A stretch of 64,000 nt of DNA, taken from the NCBI RefSeq assembly GCF_004803635.1, contig NZ_SSWX01000007.1:62001-126000 (forward strand), given 5' to 3'. The translations under genes were made by a program, and so were the position numbers. Within the stretch, counting starts at the first letter, position 1. The number at the start of each line of letters is the position of its first letter. This stretch comes from Lampropedia aestuarii (GTDB lineage Bacteria > Pseudomonadota > Gammaproteobacteria > Burkholderiales > Burkholderiaceae_C). The notes under the pieces are model-generated. The model was not told the DNA's origin and ran no database searches. It saw only the letters and a program-made list of their open reading frames with translations. Positions 52,894-61,488 of the stretch are shown piece after piece.

Positions 52894-53394
52894 ATGACTA
52901 CACCCAACCACCGCATAACTGTTGTGCGCGCCAATTTGCATGATCCGCTCCACGCGCAAGCCCTGGTCGATTTGCTCGATGGTTATGCCTGCGACCCCAT
53001 GGGTGGGGGTGAGCCTTTGCCGCCATTGACACGTGCCAATCTGGCTCAGGCACTGGCCAGCCGCCCAGGCACTTATGTGATTTTGGCGTTTTGCGATGGC
53101 CAGGGCGCAGGCCTGCTCAACGCCATAGAGGGTTTTTCTACCTTCGCTTGCAAACCTATTTTGAATGTGCACGATGTGGCAGTTGCCAAGGCATTCCAAG
53201 GGCAGGGCCTGTCGCGCTTGTTGTTTGCAGAAGCGGAGGCCATTGCCCGCGAGATTGGCGCTTGCAAGCTGACCTTGGAGGTCTTGAATGGCAATACCCT
53301 GGCCAAGGCCGCGTACAGCCGCTTTGGTTACGCCCCTTACGCATTGGATGCGCAGATGGGGCAGGCTGAGTTTTGGCAGAAATTGCTCGACTGA
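52894..53394 (+). CDS. GNAT family N-acetyltransferase
   Basis: A 166-residue acetyltransferase. Acetyl-CoA motif A is VAKAFQGQGLSRLLFAEAEA, and the C-terminal motif B is NTLAKAAYSRFGYAPYAL. The substrate is unknown; the form resembles single-domain enzymes of Comamonadaceae without characterised targets. ATG 52894 (MTTPNHR) is favoured over the ATG at 52882. The 287 bases upstream hold nothing recognisable. Confidence 0.86.
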   Translation: MTTPNHRITVVRANLHDPLHAQALVDLLDGYACDPMGGGEPLPPLTRANLAQALASRPGTYVILAFCDGQGAGLLNAIEGFSTFACKPILNVHDVAVAKAFQGQGLSRLLFAEAEAIAREIGACKLTLEVLNGNTLAKAAYSRFGYAPYALDAQMGQAEFWQKLLD

Positions 53395-53525
53395 ACCCGG
53401 CCCGGTTCAGTCGCTATGCCCTTGAATAAAGCATTTTCTGCGACTAAAGTGCTGAAAAAGTGCCGCAGCTTGGGCACCAGGGTGCCATGTCCGTTTAGAG
53501 TGGTGCCTGCCTTGAAAGAAGAGAG

Positions 53526-53605
53526 GGCGGCAGCTTGTTGGCAAGCTGGCCGCCAAGGCCATGGCTTGCGCCCCTTGGCGGGTGGCTCATGCAGTGCGCT
53601 GCATG
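53526..53605 (+). promoter_or_regulatory. Leader with mutually exclusive hairpins
   Basis: Hairpin 1 pairs GGCGGCAGCTTG (53526-53537) with CAAGCTGGCCGCC (53542-53554), one bulged base. Hairpin 2 pairs CCGCCAAGG (53550-53558) with CCTTGGCGG (53573-53581) and reuses five bases of hairpin 1, so the two compete. A third stem CATGCAG-TGCG-CTGCATG (53588-53605) lies 33 bases before ATG 53639. The layout resembles an attenuator or riboswitch expression platform, but no known class was recognised. Confidence 0.6.
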
Positions 53606-53638
53606 ACAGGCTGTGGCCATACACAGAAGGAATAGACC

Positions 53639-54040
53639 ATGAAATATGCAATTGCCAAGTGCTTGCCAGCTGCCGTTGTGTGTGGCGCCGCCATGTTGAT
53701 CGCCCAGCCAGTCTTTGCTGCGCCCTTGTCGTTTCTGAATGACACCCTGGCTGCCAGTGTGCCCAGAAAAGATGTGCCTGATTTGCGCGACGTGGTGGGG
53801 CGAGTGCTTAATGAGGCAGCAGATAACAGCCCCACTGAGTGGGTGAGCCAGCACAGCCCGCGCAACCGCCCATTGCACATGGTGTTGACGCCACTGCAAA
53901 CCGTACAAACCAAAAAAGCGGGCACTTGCCGTTTATTGAATGTGCAGGCGCAGAAGCAGCTGGTGGAAGAAAAAGTCCAGTACTGGTTTTGCCAGCAAGC
54001 CGATGGGGCTTGGAAAGCCAGCGGCAGCCAGGTGCATTGA
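53639..54040 (+). CDS. Small secreted protein of unknown function
   Basis: A 133-residue protein with a clear signal peptide (MKYAIAKCLPAAVVCGAAML, cleavage near VFA-A, residue 27). The mature part of about 105 residues has a conserved-looking C-terminal strand region RLLNVQAQKQLVEEKVQYWF and two Cys (in GTCRL and WFCQQ) that could form a disulfide. The end resembles surface-antigen-like small envelope proteins, but I do not recognise a family with confidence. GAAGGAATAG precedes the ATG. It is 63 bases before the Ntn-hydrolase gene. Confidence 0.7.
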   Translation: MKYAIAKCLPAAVVCGAAMLIAQPVFAAPLSFLNDTLAASVPRKDVPDLRDVVGRVLNEAADNSPTEWVSQHSPRNRPLHMVLTPLQTVQTKKAGTCRLLNVQAQKQLVEEKVQYWFCQQADGAWKASGSQVH

Positions 54041-54103
54041 TGCCTTCTGCGTGATCGCAGAACGCCCAAACCCTTTTTATCCTTGTGATTGATGGAGGCA
54101 ATG

Positions 54104-55183
54104 ATGAAGTTGATGAAGTTGAAGAAATTCTCTTTTCGTCCCTCGTGGCTCGTTTTAGCGGGGGCCCTTGGTTTATTGCAATTGGGCGATGCGATGGCAT
54201 GTACACGGGTGGTATACCTTGGCGCTGACGACCAGGTGATGACGGCGCGCTCGATGGATTGGAAGAGCGAGATCACCAGCAATCTGTGGGTCATGCCCAG
54301 AGGCATGCAGCGCACCGGTGAGGCTGGACCAAACTCCATTCAGTGGACATCGAAATACGGCAGCCTGATCACCTCCGGCTATGACATCTCCACCACCGAT
54401 GGACTCAATGAAGCGGGCCTGAGTGCGAACTTGCTGTGGCTGGTCGAGTCCCAGTACCCCGATATTGACGCCAATGGCAAGCCAGGCCTGACGATTGCGG
54501 CTTGGGCCCAGTACGTGCTGGACAACTTTGCTACGGTGGAAGAGGCTGTCAAGGCCTTGGAGGCCGAACCCTTTAGCATCATCACCGACAACGTGCCGGG
54601 TGAGCAGCGTTTGGCGACACTGCATTTGTCCATGTCTGATGCCACGGGCGACAGTGCGATTGTTGAGTACATCAATGGCAAGCAGGTGATTCACCATAGC
54701 CGCCAATACCAGGTGATGACCAACTCCCCAATCTTTGAGCAGCAATTGGCGCTGGATACTTATTGGACGCTTATCGGTGGCACGAATATGCTGCCAGGCA
54801 CAAACCGCGCGGCTGATCGTTTTGCGCGTGCATCTTTCTATATCAATGCGGTACCTAAATTCACGGATCCCAACTTTGCGCTGGCCAGTGTGTTCAGCGT
54901 GATTCGCAACGTGTCTGTGCCGTTTGGTTTGACGACGCCGGAAGAGCCCAATATTTCATCGACACGCTGGCGCACGGTGGTCGACCACAAGCGCAAGCTG
55001 TATTTCTTTGAGTCAGCCGTCTCGCCCAATACCTTCTGGGTGGATTTGAACAAGTTGGATTTCAGCAGCGAAACCGGCAAAGTCATGATGTTGGATTTGG
55101 GGCCTAACCAGAGCATCCCGTTCGCAGGTGAGACATCCGCTCAATTCAAACCTGCTGCGGCCTTTAAATTCTTAGGCGTTTAA
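54104..55183 (+). CDS. Secreted linear amide C-N hydrolase (choloylglycine hydrolase/penicillin V acylase family)
   Basis: A 359-residue Ntn hydrolase. The signal peptide ends at DAMA; the mature protein begins with Cys (CTRVVYLG), the nucleophile exposed by cleavage. RSMDW, the Asn-containing GLSANLLWL region and NSPIFEQQLA are family motifs. Such periplasmic enzymes hydrolyse penicillin V, bile-salt conjugates or acyl-homoserine lactones; which applies here is open. Several ATGs are clustered; 54104 fits best with GGAGG at 54094-54098. Confidence 0.88.
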   Translation: MKLMKLKKFSFRPSWLVLAGALGLLQLGDAMACTRVVYLGADDQVMTARSMDWKSEITSNLWVMPRGMQRTGEAGPNSIQWTSKYGSLITSGYDISTTDGLNEAGLSANLLWLVESQYPDIDANGKPGLTIAAWAQYVLDNFATVEEAVKALEAEPFSIITDNVPGEQRLATLHLSMSDATGDSAIVEYINGKQVIHHSRQYQVMTNSPIFEQQLALDTYWTLIGGTNMLPGTNRAADRFARASFYINAVPKFTDPNFALASVFSVIRNVSVPFGLTTPEEPNISSTRWRTVVDHKRKLYFFESAVSPNTFWVDLNKLDFSSETGKVMMLDLGPNQSIPFAGETSAQFKPAAAFKFLGV

Positions 55184-55280
55184 GCGGCTGCGCGTGCTGT
55201 TTTTGCACCCATAGTGCGTCGGTGACAGGCTGATTGGCGATGGCCCACAACAAGGTGGGTAACGAGAAGGAGTGTGGCGA

Positions 55281-56054
55281 ATGGCCGAACATGCAATATC
55301 TTGGCGCTTAGCAAGCGGTTTGGCGCTTGCCGTGGTCTGTGGGCTGGCGAGCCCGGCATGGGCGCAAAAGCCCACGCAGGCTGATGCGCAAGACAATGCA
55401 TGGCGTTTGCAATTGACACCTTATGTCTGGATGGCGGGCCTTAATGGCGATATCAAGCCCTTGCGCTCGGGCCCCACGGGCCATGTGAATCGCTCGTTTT
55501 CGGATATTTTGAGCGAACTTGACACGGCCTTCTTTTTGACTGGCACCGCACGCAAAGGCCAGGCTGTCTTGCACGGCGATATCAGCCATGCATTGACCTC
55601 GGATCGCAGTGATTTGCCACTGGGCCTGAGGGCCAAGGCCAGTGTCAAGCAGACCTCGGCGGCGCTGCTGGCCGGCTATAACTGGCTGGAGTCAGGCCGT
55701 TCAAACCTCGATACGATGGCCGGCTTGCGTTTTTGGGATGTCAAAGCCAAGCTCGCGATTGATGGCGTGGGCGATGTGCAGTCCAGCGCATCGTTTATCG
55801 ATCCGGTGCTGGCTGGGCGTTGGCGCAGCCAGCTCGCCTCGCGTTGGTCCAGCATCGTTTATGCTGATATCGGCGGCTTTGGTGTGGGCTCCAGGCTCAC
55901 TTGGCAAGGCATGGCGGCACTCAATTACCAATGGTCTGATGGTTTGTTTTTCTCGCTAGGTTATCGTTACTTGCAGGTGGACTACCGCCGCAATGGCAAA
56001 CGCTTGGATTTCAATCAAAGTGGCCCGTTGCTGGGCGCGACTTTCAGATTTTGA
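55281..56054 (+). CDS. Outer-membrane beta-barrel protein of unknown function
   Basis: A 257-residue protein with a signal peptide ending near PAWAQ (residue 29). The mature part opens with WRLQLTPYVWMAGLNGDI, a start seen in small eight-to-twelve-strand barrels, and ends in ATFRF, a C-terminal Phe that targets to BAM. Alternating hydrophobic strands run throughout (LDTMAGLRFWDVKAKL, FSLGYRYLQVDY). GGAG and ATG 55281 give the best start. No ligand can be proposed. Confidence 0.78.
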   Translation: MAEHAISWRLASGLALAVVCGLASPAWAQKPTQADAQDNAWRLQLTPYVWMAGLNGDIKPLRSGPTGHVNRSFSDILSELDTAFFLTGTARKGQAVLHGDISHALTSDRSDLPLGLRAKASVKQTSAALLAGYNWLESGRSNLDTMAGLRFWDVKAKLAIDGVGDVQSSASFIDPVLAGRWRSQLASRWSSIVYADIGGFGVGSRLTWQGMAALNYQWSDGLFFSLGYRYLQVDYRRNGKRLDFNQSGPLLGATFRF

Positions 56055-56139
56055 CGGGTGGCTTGCTGGGCCCATTCCTGGCCTTGCCAGATACACCGCT
56101 TTGCTGCTGGACAGCAGCATTTATCACACAGGAGTGCGT

Positions 56140-56907
56140 ATGACAGATCAAAACAATTGGGCCGAGTTCATGCGGTTTGTACCAGGCTTTGATTTTTTGA
56201 AAAATCTTGCGTCCCCAGCGGTGGGTGGGGCGTCGGCAGGTGCAGCCAGTACGGCCTCAGGGGCGTTTCAGCAGTGGTTAGCCCCAACGATGGATGAAGG
56301 GGAAATTCAAAAGCGCATTGACGAGCTCAAGGTCGTGCAGTTTTGGTTAGAGCAAAACACCCGTGCGCTTGAAGCCTCGATTCATGCGCTGGAGGTGCAA
56401 AAAAGCACGGTGGCGACACTCAAAAGCATGAATGCAGGCATGCAGCACATGAGCCAAACCTTTGCCGATAGCATGGCTCACAGTGCGCAGCGCACGGCCA
56501 GTGCTTTTGAGCAAGATTTTGGCGCAGCATCGGCCCCAGCTACACCTGACACGGCAGCTGCGCAGCCGCCCAAGCCTGGTGCGGATGAGGCGGCTCAAGC
56601 GCCTTTGCCAATGCCGGATGTGCCGTTGATGCAAGCCCAGGCCGCGCAGTGGTGGACGGCACTGACCGAGCAGTTTCAAACCATTGCCAGCAAGGCGATG
56701 CAAGACATAGGCAACAATGTGGCTGCGATGCAGCAAGAGCCATTCTCAGCGCGTGCTGCAGCTGCAGAGCCAGGCGCAGAGCAAGCAACGCCCACTGCCG
56801 CAGCAGGCAGCCAGACCAGCAAACGAGCAGCTGGGGCTAGCCCCAAAGCGCGCACGAGCACTGCAGCGGCCAAAACCAATAGCAAGCCAAAGTCTTCGCC
56901 AAAGTGA
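56140..56907 (+). CDS. phaM: PHA granule regulatory protein PhaM
   Basis: A 255-residue protein that activates PHA synthase and links PHB granules to the nucleoid. The N-terminal FMRFVPGFDFLKNL and the central IQKRIDELKVVQFWLEQNTR are characteristic. The C-terminus (about 200-255) is Ala/Lys/Ser/Thr-rich, like the histone-like DNA-binding PAKKA tail. GGAG precedes ATG 56140. It is downstream of the barrel gene by 85 bases and may be independent of it. phaC is not in this window. Confidence 0.9.
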   Translation: MTDQNNWAEFMRFVPGFDFLKNLASPAVGGASAGAASTASGAFQQWLAPTMDEGEIQKRIDELKVVQFWLEQNTRALEASIHALEVQKSTVATLKSMNAGMQHMSQTFADSMAHSAQRTASAFEQDFGAASAPATPDTAAAQPPKPGADEAAQAPLPMPDVPLMQAQAAQWWTALTEQFQTIASKAMQDIGNNVAAMQQEPFSARAAAAEPGAEQATPTAAAGSQTSKRAAGASPKARTSTAAAKTNSKPKSSPK

Positions 56908-57068
56908 TGGGGACAGTTGAAACAGGCGCTTGGACTGCTTGATCGCCATGCAATACGGGGGCTTGACAATAGCGCTACACTTTCAGGAAGCCAGCTAGTT
57001 GGTGGGCCGCAGCTCCATGGCCCATGCGTGCTAGGGACTGGCTATTCTGTTTTTTGAGGATTGCAACC

Positions 57069-58175
57069 ATGGCGCTAATACCCATCACCATTCTGACCGG
57101 CTTTTTGGGGGCTGGAAAAACAACCCTGCTCAACCGGGTGCTCAAGGAGTCGCATGGCCAGCGCATTGCAGTCATTGAGAATGAGTTTGGTGAAGAGAAC
57201 ATCGACAATGAAATTCTGGTGCGTGAGAGTGGTGAGCAAATCGTGCAGATGAGCAATGGCTGTATTTGCTGCACGATTCGCGAAGACTTGCGCAGCACAC
57301 TGGTTGATTTGCTGGCGCAGCGCAAAAGCGGTGCGCTGGTGTTTGAGCGCATCATCATTGAAACTACCGGTGTGGCTGATCCTGGGCCTGTGATTCAAAC
57401 CTTCTTCATGGATGAGGAAATCGCTGAGAACTACCTGATCGACAGCGTGATCACCTTGGTCGATGCCAAGCACGCGCAGCAGCAGCTCACCGATCGCCAA
57501 GAAGCGCGTCGGCAAGTGGGTTTTGCTGACCAAATCTTCCTCAGTAAAACTGATTTGATCAGTGACGCTGAAAAAGCGGCTTTGATCCACCGTCTCAAGC
57601 ACATCAACCCGCGTGCGCCGATTGAGGCCGTGCATTTCGGCGAGGTGGCACTGAGCAAAGTGTTGGATTTGCGTGGCTTTAACCTCAATGCCAAGCTCGA
57701 TGTCGACCCTGATTTGCTCGATGCTCCAGAAGCTGGCCACGGGCACCATGACCACGAGCATGAACATGACGAGCATTGCAGCCATGACCACGACCATGCG
57801 CATGGTGAGCACTGCAACCATCCACACCACCATCACCATGATGACGATGTCAAAAGCTTTGTGTTCCGTGCTGAGCGTGCGTTTGATCCGGTCAAATTAG
57901 AGGATTTCCTCGGTGCTATCGTCAATGTGTATGGACCGAAGATGCTGCGCTACAAAGGCGTTTTGGATATGGCAGGCACTGAGCGTAAAGTGATTTTTCA
58001 GGGCGTGCACCAACTGATGGGCAGTGATTTGGGGCCAGCCTGGGCTGAGGGCGAGCAGCGCCAGAGCAAAATGGTGTTCATTGGTATTGACTTGCCACGC
58101 GATATCCTGGTGCAAGGTTTGCAGCAGTGCCTGGTGCCTGATGTGCAAAGCCAGGCAAGCGCAGCACCACTTTAA
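57069..58175 (+). CDS. COG0523 GTP-binding metallochaperone (CobW/ZigA/YjiA-like)
   Basis: A 368-residue GTPase. The Walker A is GFLGAGKTTLLN, the metal-binding CxCC motif is NGCICCTIRED, and Walker B/G3 is ETTGVADPGP. Between the GTPase and the CobW C-terminal domain lies a His/Asp/Glu-rich linker (about 223-260, over 20 His with two Cys), as in zinc-handling members. The C-terminal domain starts near SFVFRAERAFDP. ATG 57069 follows GAGGATTGCAACC. Function as zinc chaperone is inferred from the family; the next gene encodes a DksA without zinc-finger cysteines, which supports it. Confidence 0.88.
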   Translation: MALIPITILTGFLGAGKTTLLNRVLKESHGQRIAVIENEFGEENIDNEILVRESGEQIVQMSNGCICCTIREDLRSTLVDLLAQRKSGALVFERIIIETTGVADPGPVIQTFFMDEEIAENYLIDSVITLVDAKHAQQQLTDRQEARRQVGFADQIFLSKTDLISDAEKAALIHRLKHINPRAPIEAVHFGEVALSKVLDLRGFNLNAKLDVDPDLLDAPEAGHGHHDHEHEHDEHCSHDHDHAHGEHCNHPHHHHHDDDVKSFVFRAERAFDPVKLEDFLGAIVNVYGPKMLRYKGVLDMAGTERKVIFQGVHQLMGSDLGPAWAEGEQRQSKMVFIGIDLPRDILVQGLQQCLVPDVQSQASAAPL

Positions 58176-58193
58176 TGCTCAGCCAATCGTGAT

Positions 58194-58224
58194 GCCAATC
58201 GCCCATCGGGTGGGAGCGATTGGC
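58194..58224 (+). terminator. Hairpin after the COG0523 gene
   Basis: Stem GCCAATCG/CGATTGGC (58194-58201 with 58217-58224), with inner CCCA/TGGG pairing, begins 18 bases past the stop. No T-run follows. Confidence 0.5.
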
Positions 58225-58269
58225 AGAGCATCTATACCACGTTGCGATGCTTGAGTAATGCGGTAGTGC

Positions 58270-58297
58270 TTGGCGAAAAAAGTGTTTTGGCTAAAAT
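58270..58297 (+). promoter_or_regulatory. Candidate dksA promoter
   Basis: TTGGCG (58270-58275) and TAAAAT (58292-58297) are 16 bases apart. The leader to dksA would be about 175 nt. Confidence 0.5.
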
Positions 58298-58478
58298 CCA
58301 TCGGCCTGATAGAGAGCGGCGGTATTTTTGACGCATATTTGTGCTAGATGCGCAAGATTGCTGCTTGAACGTTTGGAAATAGGCCACAATGGCCGCCATT
58401 GATGAATCGCTGCTGGGCAACCGGCCAGCTAATCAGTGTGTTTTTATGACTATTCAAGAAGAGGCGGTTGGAAAGACC

Positions 58479-58973
58479 ATGGCTACAAAAACCACGTCGC
58501 GCGCTGGCGCTGCCCCTGCGAAAACTGCTGATAAAGCGAATGCTAAAAAAATCGATGATGTGCAGCAAATGACAGAACAAGATGTGCTTGCAATGCCGGA
58601 GGCAGACTATATGAATGCTGCCCAGCTGGCGTTTTTTCGCAATATCTTGGTACAACTCAAAGACGAGATGCTGCGCAAAGCAGGTGCCACAACAGAGTAC
58701 CTGCGCGAAGAGGTTTCGGTCGTGCCTGATCCGGCAGATCGTGCCACCATCGAAGAAGAGCACGCTCTGGAGCTCAGAACCCGTGACCGAGAGCGCAAAT
58801 TGCTCAAAAAAGTCGAACAATCCATTGCCAGCATTGATGCAGGTGACTATGGTTATTGTGAAGAAACGGGTGAGCCGATTGGCATTGGCCGCTTGTTGGC
58901 CAGACCTACAGCGACACTGTCTCTCGAAGCCCAGCAGCGGCGCGAGCTGAAGCAAAAAATGTTTGGCGATTGA
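58479..58973 (+). CDS. dksA: RNA polymerase-binding transcription factor DksA, zinc-finger cysteines mostly lost
   Basis: A 164-residue secondary-channel factor that works with ppGpp. The coiled-coil tip acids are in VPDPADRATIEEEHALELRT, matching the DxxDxA motif. The former zinc finger reads YGYCEETGEPIGIGRLLARP, then TLSLEAQQRRE: only the first of four Cys remains (others are Thr, Ser, Ala). This is the one-cysteine form, known from DksA2-like and alphaproteobacterial DksA to fold without zinc. The start is ATG 58479; ATG 58446 is an alternative. Confidence 0.94.
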   Translation: MATKTTSRAGAAPAKTADKANAKKIDDVQQMTEQDVLAMPEADYMNAAQLAFFRNILVQLKDEMLRKAGATTEYLREEVSVVPDPADRATIEEEHALELRTRDRERKLLKKVEQSIASIDAGDYGYCEETGEPIGIGRLLARPTATLSLEAQQRRELKQKMFGD

Positions 58974-59005
58974 TTCTGCCGATGGCTCATTATTGATTGG
59001 GTGCT

Positions 59006-60721
59006 ATGACAGCTGATAGTGCACGCAATTCGCACTTGCCCGCTGCCTCTGAGCAGGGCGGTGGGATTCTGTCTAAGGTTGTCAAGTTCGTCAGTAATCC
59101 AACCAAAGACTGGAAGGATCTGGCCTCACGCATGACGCCATCGCAGCAGTCAACGGTTCAAGACGATGCCAATGCACAGCGCATGCGTGAGCGCATTGAG
59201 CGCAAGCGGCGCAACGACTTCATTCGCAAAGCGGAGTTTGCGCACTTGCGAAAAATCATCAACGCAAGAAAAAAACAGCGCCAGCCTACGCTGCCAGCGA
59301 CGGTGCTGGCCAAACTCGCGACCGCCCAAAGCAGTGAGTCTGCGCAGCAGCAGGCTTTGAGGCAGAATCGAAGCCGCAGCGGCACTTTGGAAAAAATCAA
59401 CGAAATTGAAGCCCAGCTGTCCAAGCAGTGGTGGCAGGCCGCCCCCTCTGAGCGGGCAGGTGCGCAGATGCTCGGTCAAGCGACGGCGGCAGATGCCTCT
59501 CAAGTGGGGGCAGGCGATTTTTTCGCTGGCGCGCAAAGCCTGTTTTTTGCCGATGCAGTGGCTGAGAATATGCGTTTGGCGCGCGAGTACTTGGCTAAAG
59601 GCGGTGCTGAGACTGCACCAGCCAATGAGTGGGTTGCAAAGCTCAGGGAGATGGATGAGGCCTTGCAATTTTTTGGATTTCAGGAGGAATTTGTGCATCA
59701 GGCAGAATTGGAAGAGGCTGCAATTTTGTTTGCGAGCCAACGCGTTGCCGAAGCCGAGCAGGGCTTGGTCGATCTGATTCGCAAGCAAACAGGAGGCTCT
59801 GAGCAGGAGCAAATCGAGTTGTGGATGGCCTTGTTTGACCTGTACCGAGCCATTGGTGTGCAAGACCGATTCGATGCTGTGGCCATTGACTTTGCGCGCC
59901 GCTTTGACCGCTCAGCCCCCACCTGGGTGTCTCTTCCTGAGCAGCTGGGCTTTGCCCCACAAGAAAAAGAGCAAAAACGCCCCTTTTCCTGGATGAGTCC
60001 GCCTGAAATTACGGCGCAAACAGTGGCGACCTTGACTGCTTTACAAGAGCGCAGTGCCTCACCCTACCAACTGAACTGGGCGCGTCTGACGCAGATTCAG
60101 TCAGACGCGGTCAAGCCTTTGACGGATTTTCTACACCGATTGGCAACCTTGCCAGGCGTGGTGAAATTTGACGGACTCGATAAGCTCAGCGATTATTTGC
60201 AGACCAAGACACAGCTGTCCGACCCCTCGGTGGATGCTGCCTGGTGGCTGCTGCGTCTGGCTGTTTTGCGCGTGCTCAATGATGCCGAGCAGTTTGAGGT
60301 GGTGGCTCTGGACTACACCATCACCTACGAAGAATCGCCGCCGATGTTTCAGGCGCCGATTATCCATTACAGCGCAAGCGGTGAGACTGGCTTTACAGAA
60401 ACCGCATTGGCCGCACAATCACTTGCTGATGGCAGGCCGCAGATGCATACGGCCGTGCTGCAAGGGCGCATCGAAAATGATGCCACTGCGCTGTTGGAGC
60501 AGGCCGTGGGGTCATTTCCTGACAATGCTCCGATAGCGATTGACTGCAGCAAGCTGATCTCCATCGACTTTTCTGCTGCTGGCTCGGTGCTGAACTGGGC
60601 CGCATTGCAACAGAGCAATGGGCGCGTGGTCGTGTTTAACCATCTGCACCGTTTGATTGCGATCTTCTTCAATGTGATTGGCGTCAATGAACATGCCCGC
60701 ATCGTTCCGCGCAAGCATTAA
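59006..60721 (+). CDS. STAS-domain protein of unknown role between dksA and hslV
   Basis: A 571-residue soluble protein. The N-terminal 110 residues are basic and helical. The middle is largely helical with a repeat-like region (about 190-300), and YTITYEESPPMFQAP lies near 440. The C-terminal 90 residues form a STAS fold: NDATALLEQAVGSFPDNAPI, then AIDCSKLISIDFSAAGSVLN with the Ser-containing switch loop, then NVIGVNEHARI. STAS domains bind anti-sigma-like kinases or phosphorylated partners. It lies 32 bases after dksA, so they may be cotranscribed. Confidence 0.75.
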   Translation: MTADSARNSHLPAASEQGGGILSKVVKFVSNPTKDWKDLASRMTPSQQSTVQDDANAQRMRERIERKRRNDFIRKAEFAHLRKIINARKKQRQPTLPATVLAKLATAQSSESAQQQALRQNRSRSGTLEKINEIEAQLSKQWWQAAPSERAGAQMLGQATAADASQVGAGDFFAGAQSLFFADAVAENMRLAREYLAKGGAETAPANEWVAKLREMDEALQFFGFQEEFVHQAELEEAAILFASQRVAEAEQGLVDLIRKQTGGSEQEQIELWMALFDLYRAIGVQDRFDAVAIDFARRFDRSAPTWVSLPEQLGFAPQEKEQKRPFSWMSPPEITAQTVATLTALQERSASPYQLNWARLTQIQSDAVKPLTDFLHRLATLPGVVKFDGLDKLSDYLQTKTQLSDPSVDAAWWLLRLAVLRVLNDAEQFEVVALDYTITYEESPPMFQAPIIHYSASGETGFTETALAAQSLADGRPQMHTAVLQGRIENDATALLEQAVGSFPDNAPIAIDCSKLISIDFSAAGSVLNWAALQQSNGRVVVFNHLHRLIAIFFNVIGVNEHARIVPRKH

Positions 60722-60803
60722 AGCGCTTTGGAACCAAGTTTGAGGCGGAGATTGTGAGCAGGCTCTTAGCCTCATTCGGGGTGAAAAAAATCACACGATA
60801 TGG

Positions 60804-60831
60804 CTTGAAGTGCTGCCAGCAAGCCTCATAT
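60804..60831 (+). promoter_or_regulatory. Sigma-32-type heat-shock promoter at hslV
   Basis: CTTGAAG (60804-60810) and CCTCATAT (60824-60831) are 13 bases apart; the sigma-32 consensus is CTTGAAA-N13/15-CCCCATNT, so there is one mismatch in each box. The predicted start, about seven bases on, coincides with ATG 60839. Confidence 0.65.
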
Positions 60832-60838
60832 GGCCCAC

Positions 60839-61390
60839 ATGGAACAATATCACGGCACCACTATTTTGAGTGTTCGCAAGCGCGATGCGGCGGGCAATAT
60901 GCAAGTGGCCATCGGCGGCGATGGTCAAGTCACCTTGGGCCACATCGTGGTCAAAGGCACGGCGCGTAAAGTGCGTAAGCTGCACCACAACCAAGTATTG
61001 GCAGGCTTTGCAGGCGCTACTGCCGATGCATTCACCTTGTTTGAGCGGTTTGAGGCCAAGCTTGAAAAGCACCAGGGCCAGCTGGCCAGAGCAGCGATTG
61101 AGCTGACCAAAGACTGGCGAACAGACCGTGTGCTGCGCAGGCTGGAAGCCATGCTGGCAGTCGCCGATAAGGATGTTTCGCTGATTATCACTGGCAATGG
61201 CGATGTGCTTGAGCCCGAGCAGGGCATTGTGGCGATTGGCTCTGGTGGTGCCTATGCCCACTCGGCTGCCAAAGCATTGCTGACGCACTCCGATTTATCA
61301 GCCAAGGACATTGTCAAGCAATCGCTGACGATCGCCGGTGAGCTGTGCATCTATACCAATCAAAACCACACCATTGAAGTGCTTGAGTGA
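60839..61390 (+). CDS. hslV: ATP-dependent protease peptidase subunit HslV
   Basis: A 183-residue proteasome-like subunit. After removal of the short propeptide MEQYHG the catalytic Thr is exposed (TTILSVRK). [20 protein letters not shown] and [16 protein letters not shown] are diagnostic. It forms dodecamers capped by HslU and degrades misfolded regulators. ATG 60839 is preferred over 60830 because family members begin MEQYHGTT and the heat-shock promoter would start just before it. Neither ATG has a Shine-Dalgarno. Confidence 0.96.
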   Translation: MEQYHGTTILSVRKRDAAGNMQVAIGGDGQVTLGHIVVKGTARKVRKLHHNQVLAGFAGATADAFTLFERFEAKLEKHQGQLARAAIELTKDWRTDRVLRRLEAMLAVADKDVSLIITGNGDVLEPEQGIVAIGSGGAYAHSAAKALLTHSDLSAKDIVKQSLTIAGELCIYTNQNHTIEVLE

Positions 61391-61488
61391 GCACGGCGCA
61401 GCAACGCCCTTGATGCTTGCTTTGGAGAGTGCTGGTGATGCCCGGTCGCCAGCGATAAGCCCCTACGAATTTGTATAAGAGAGATTGC

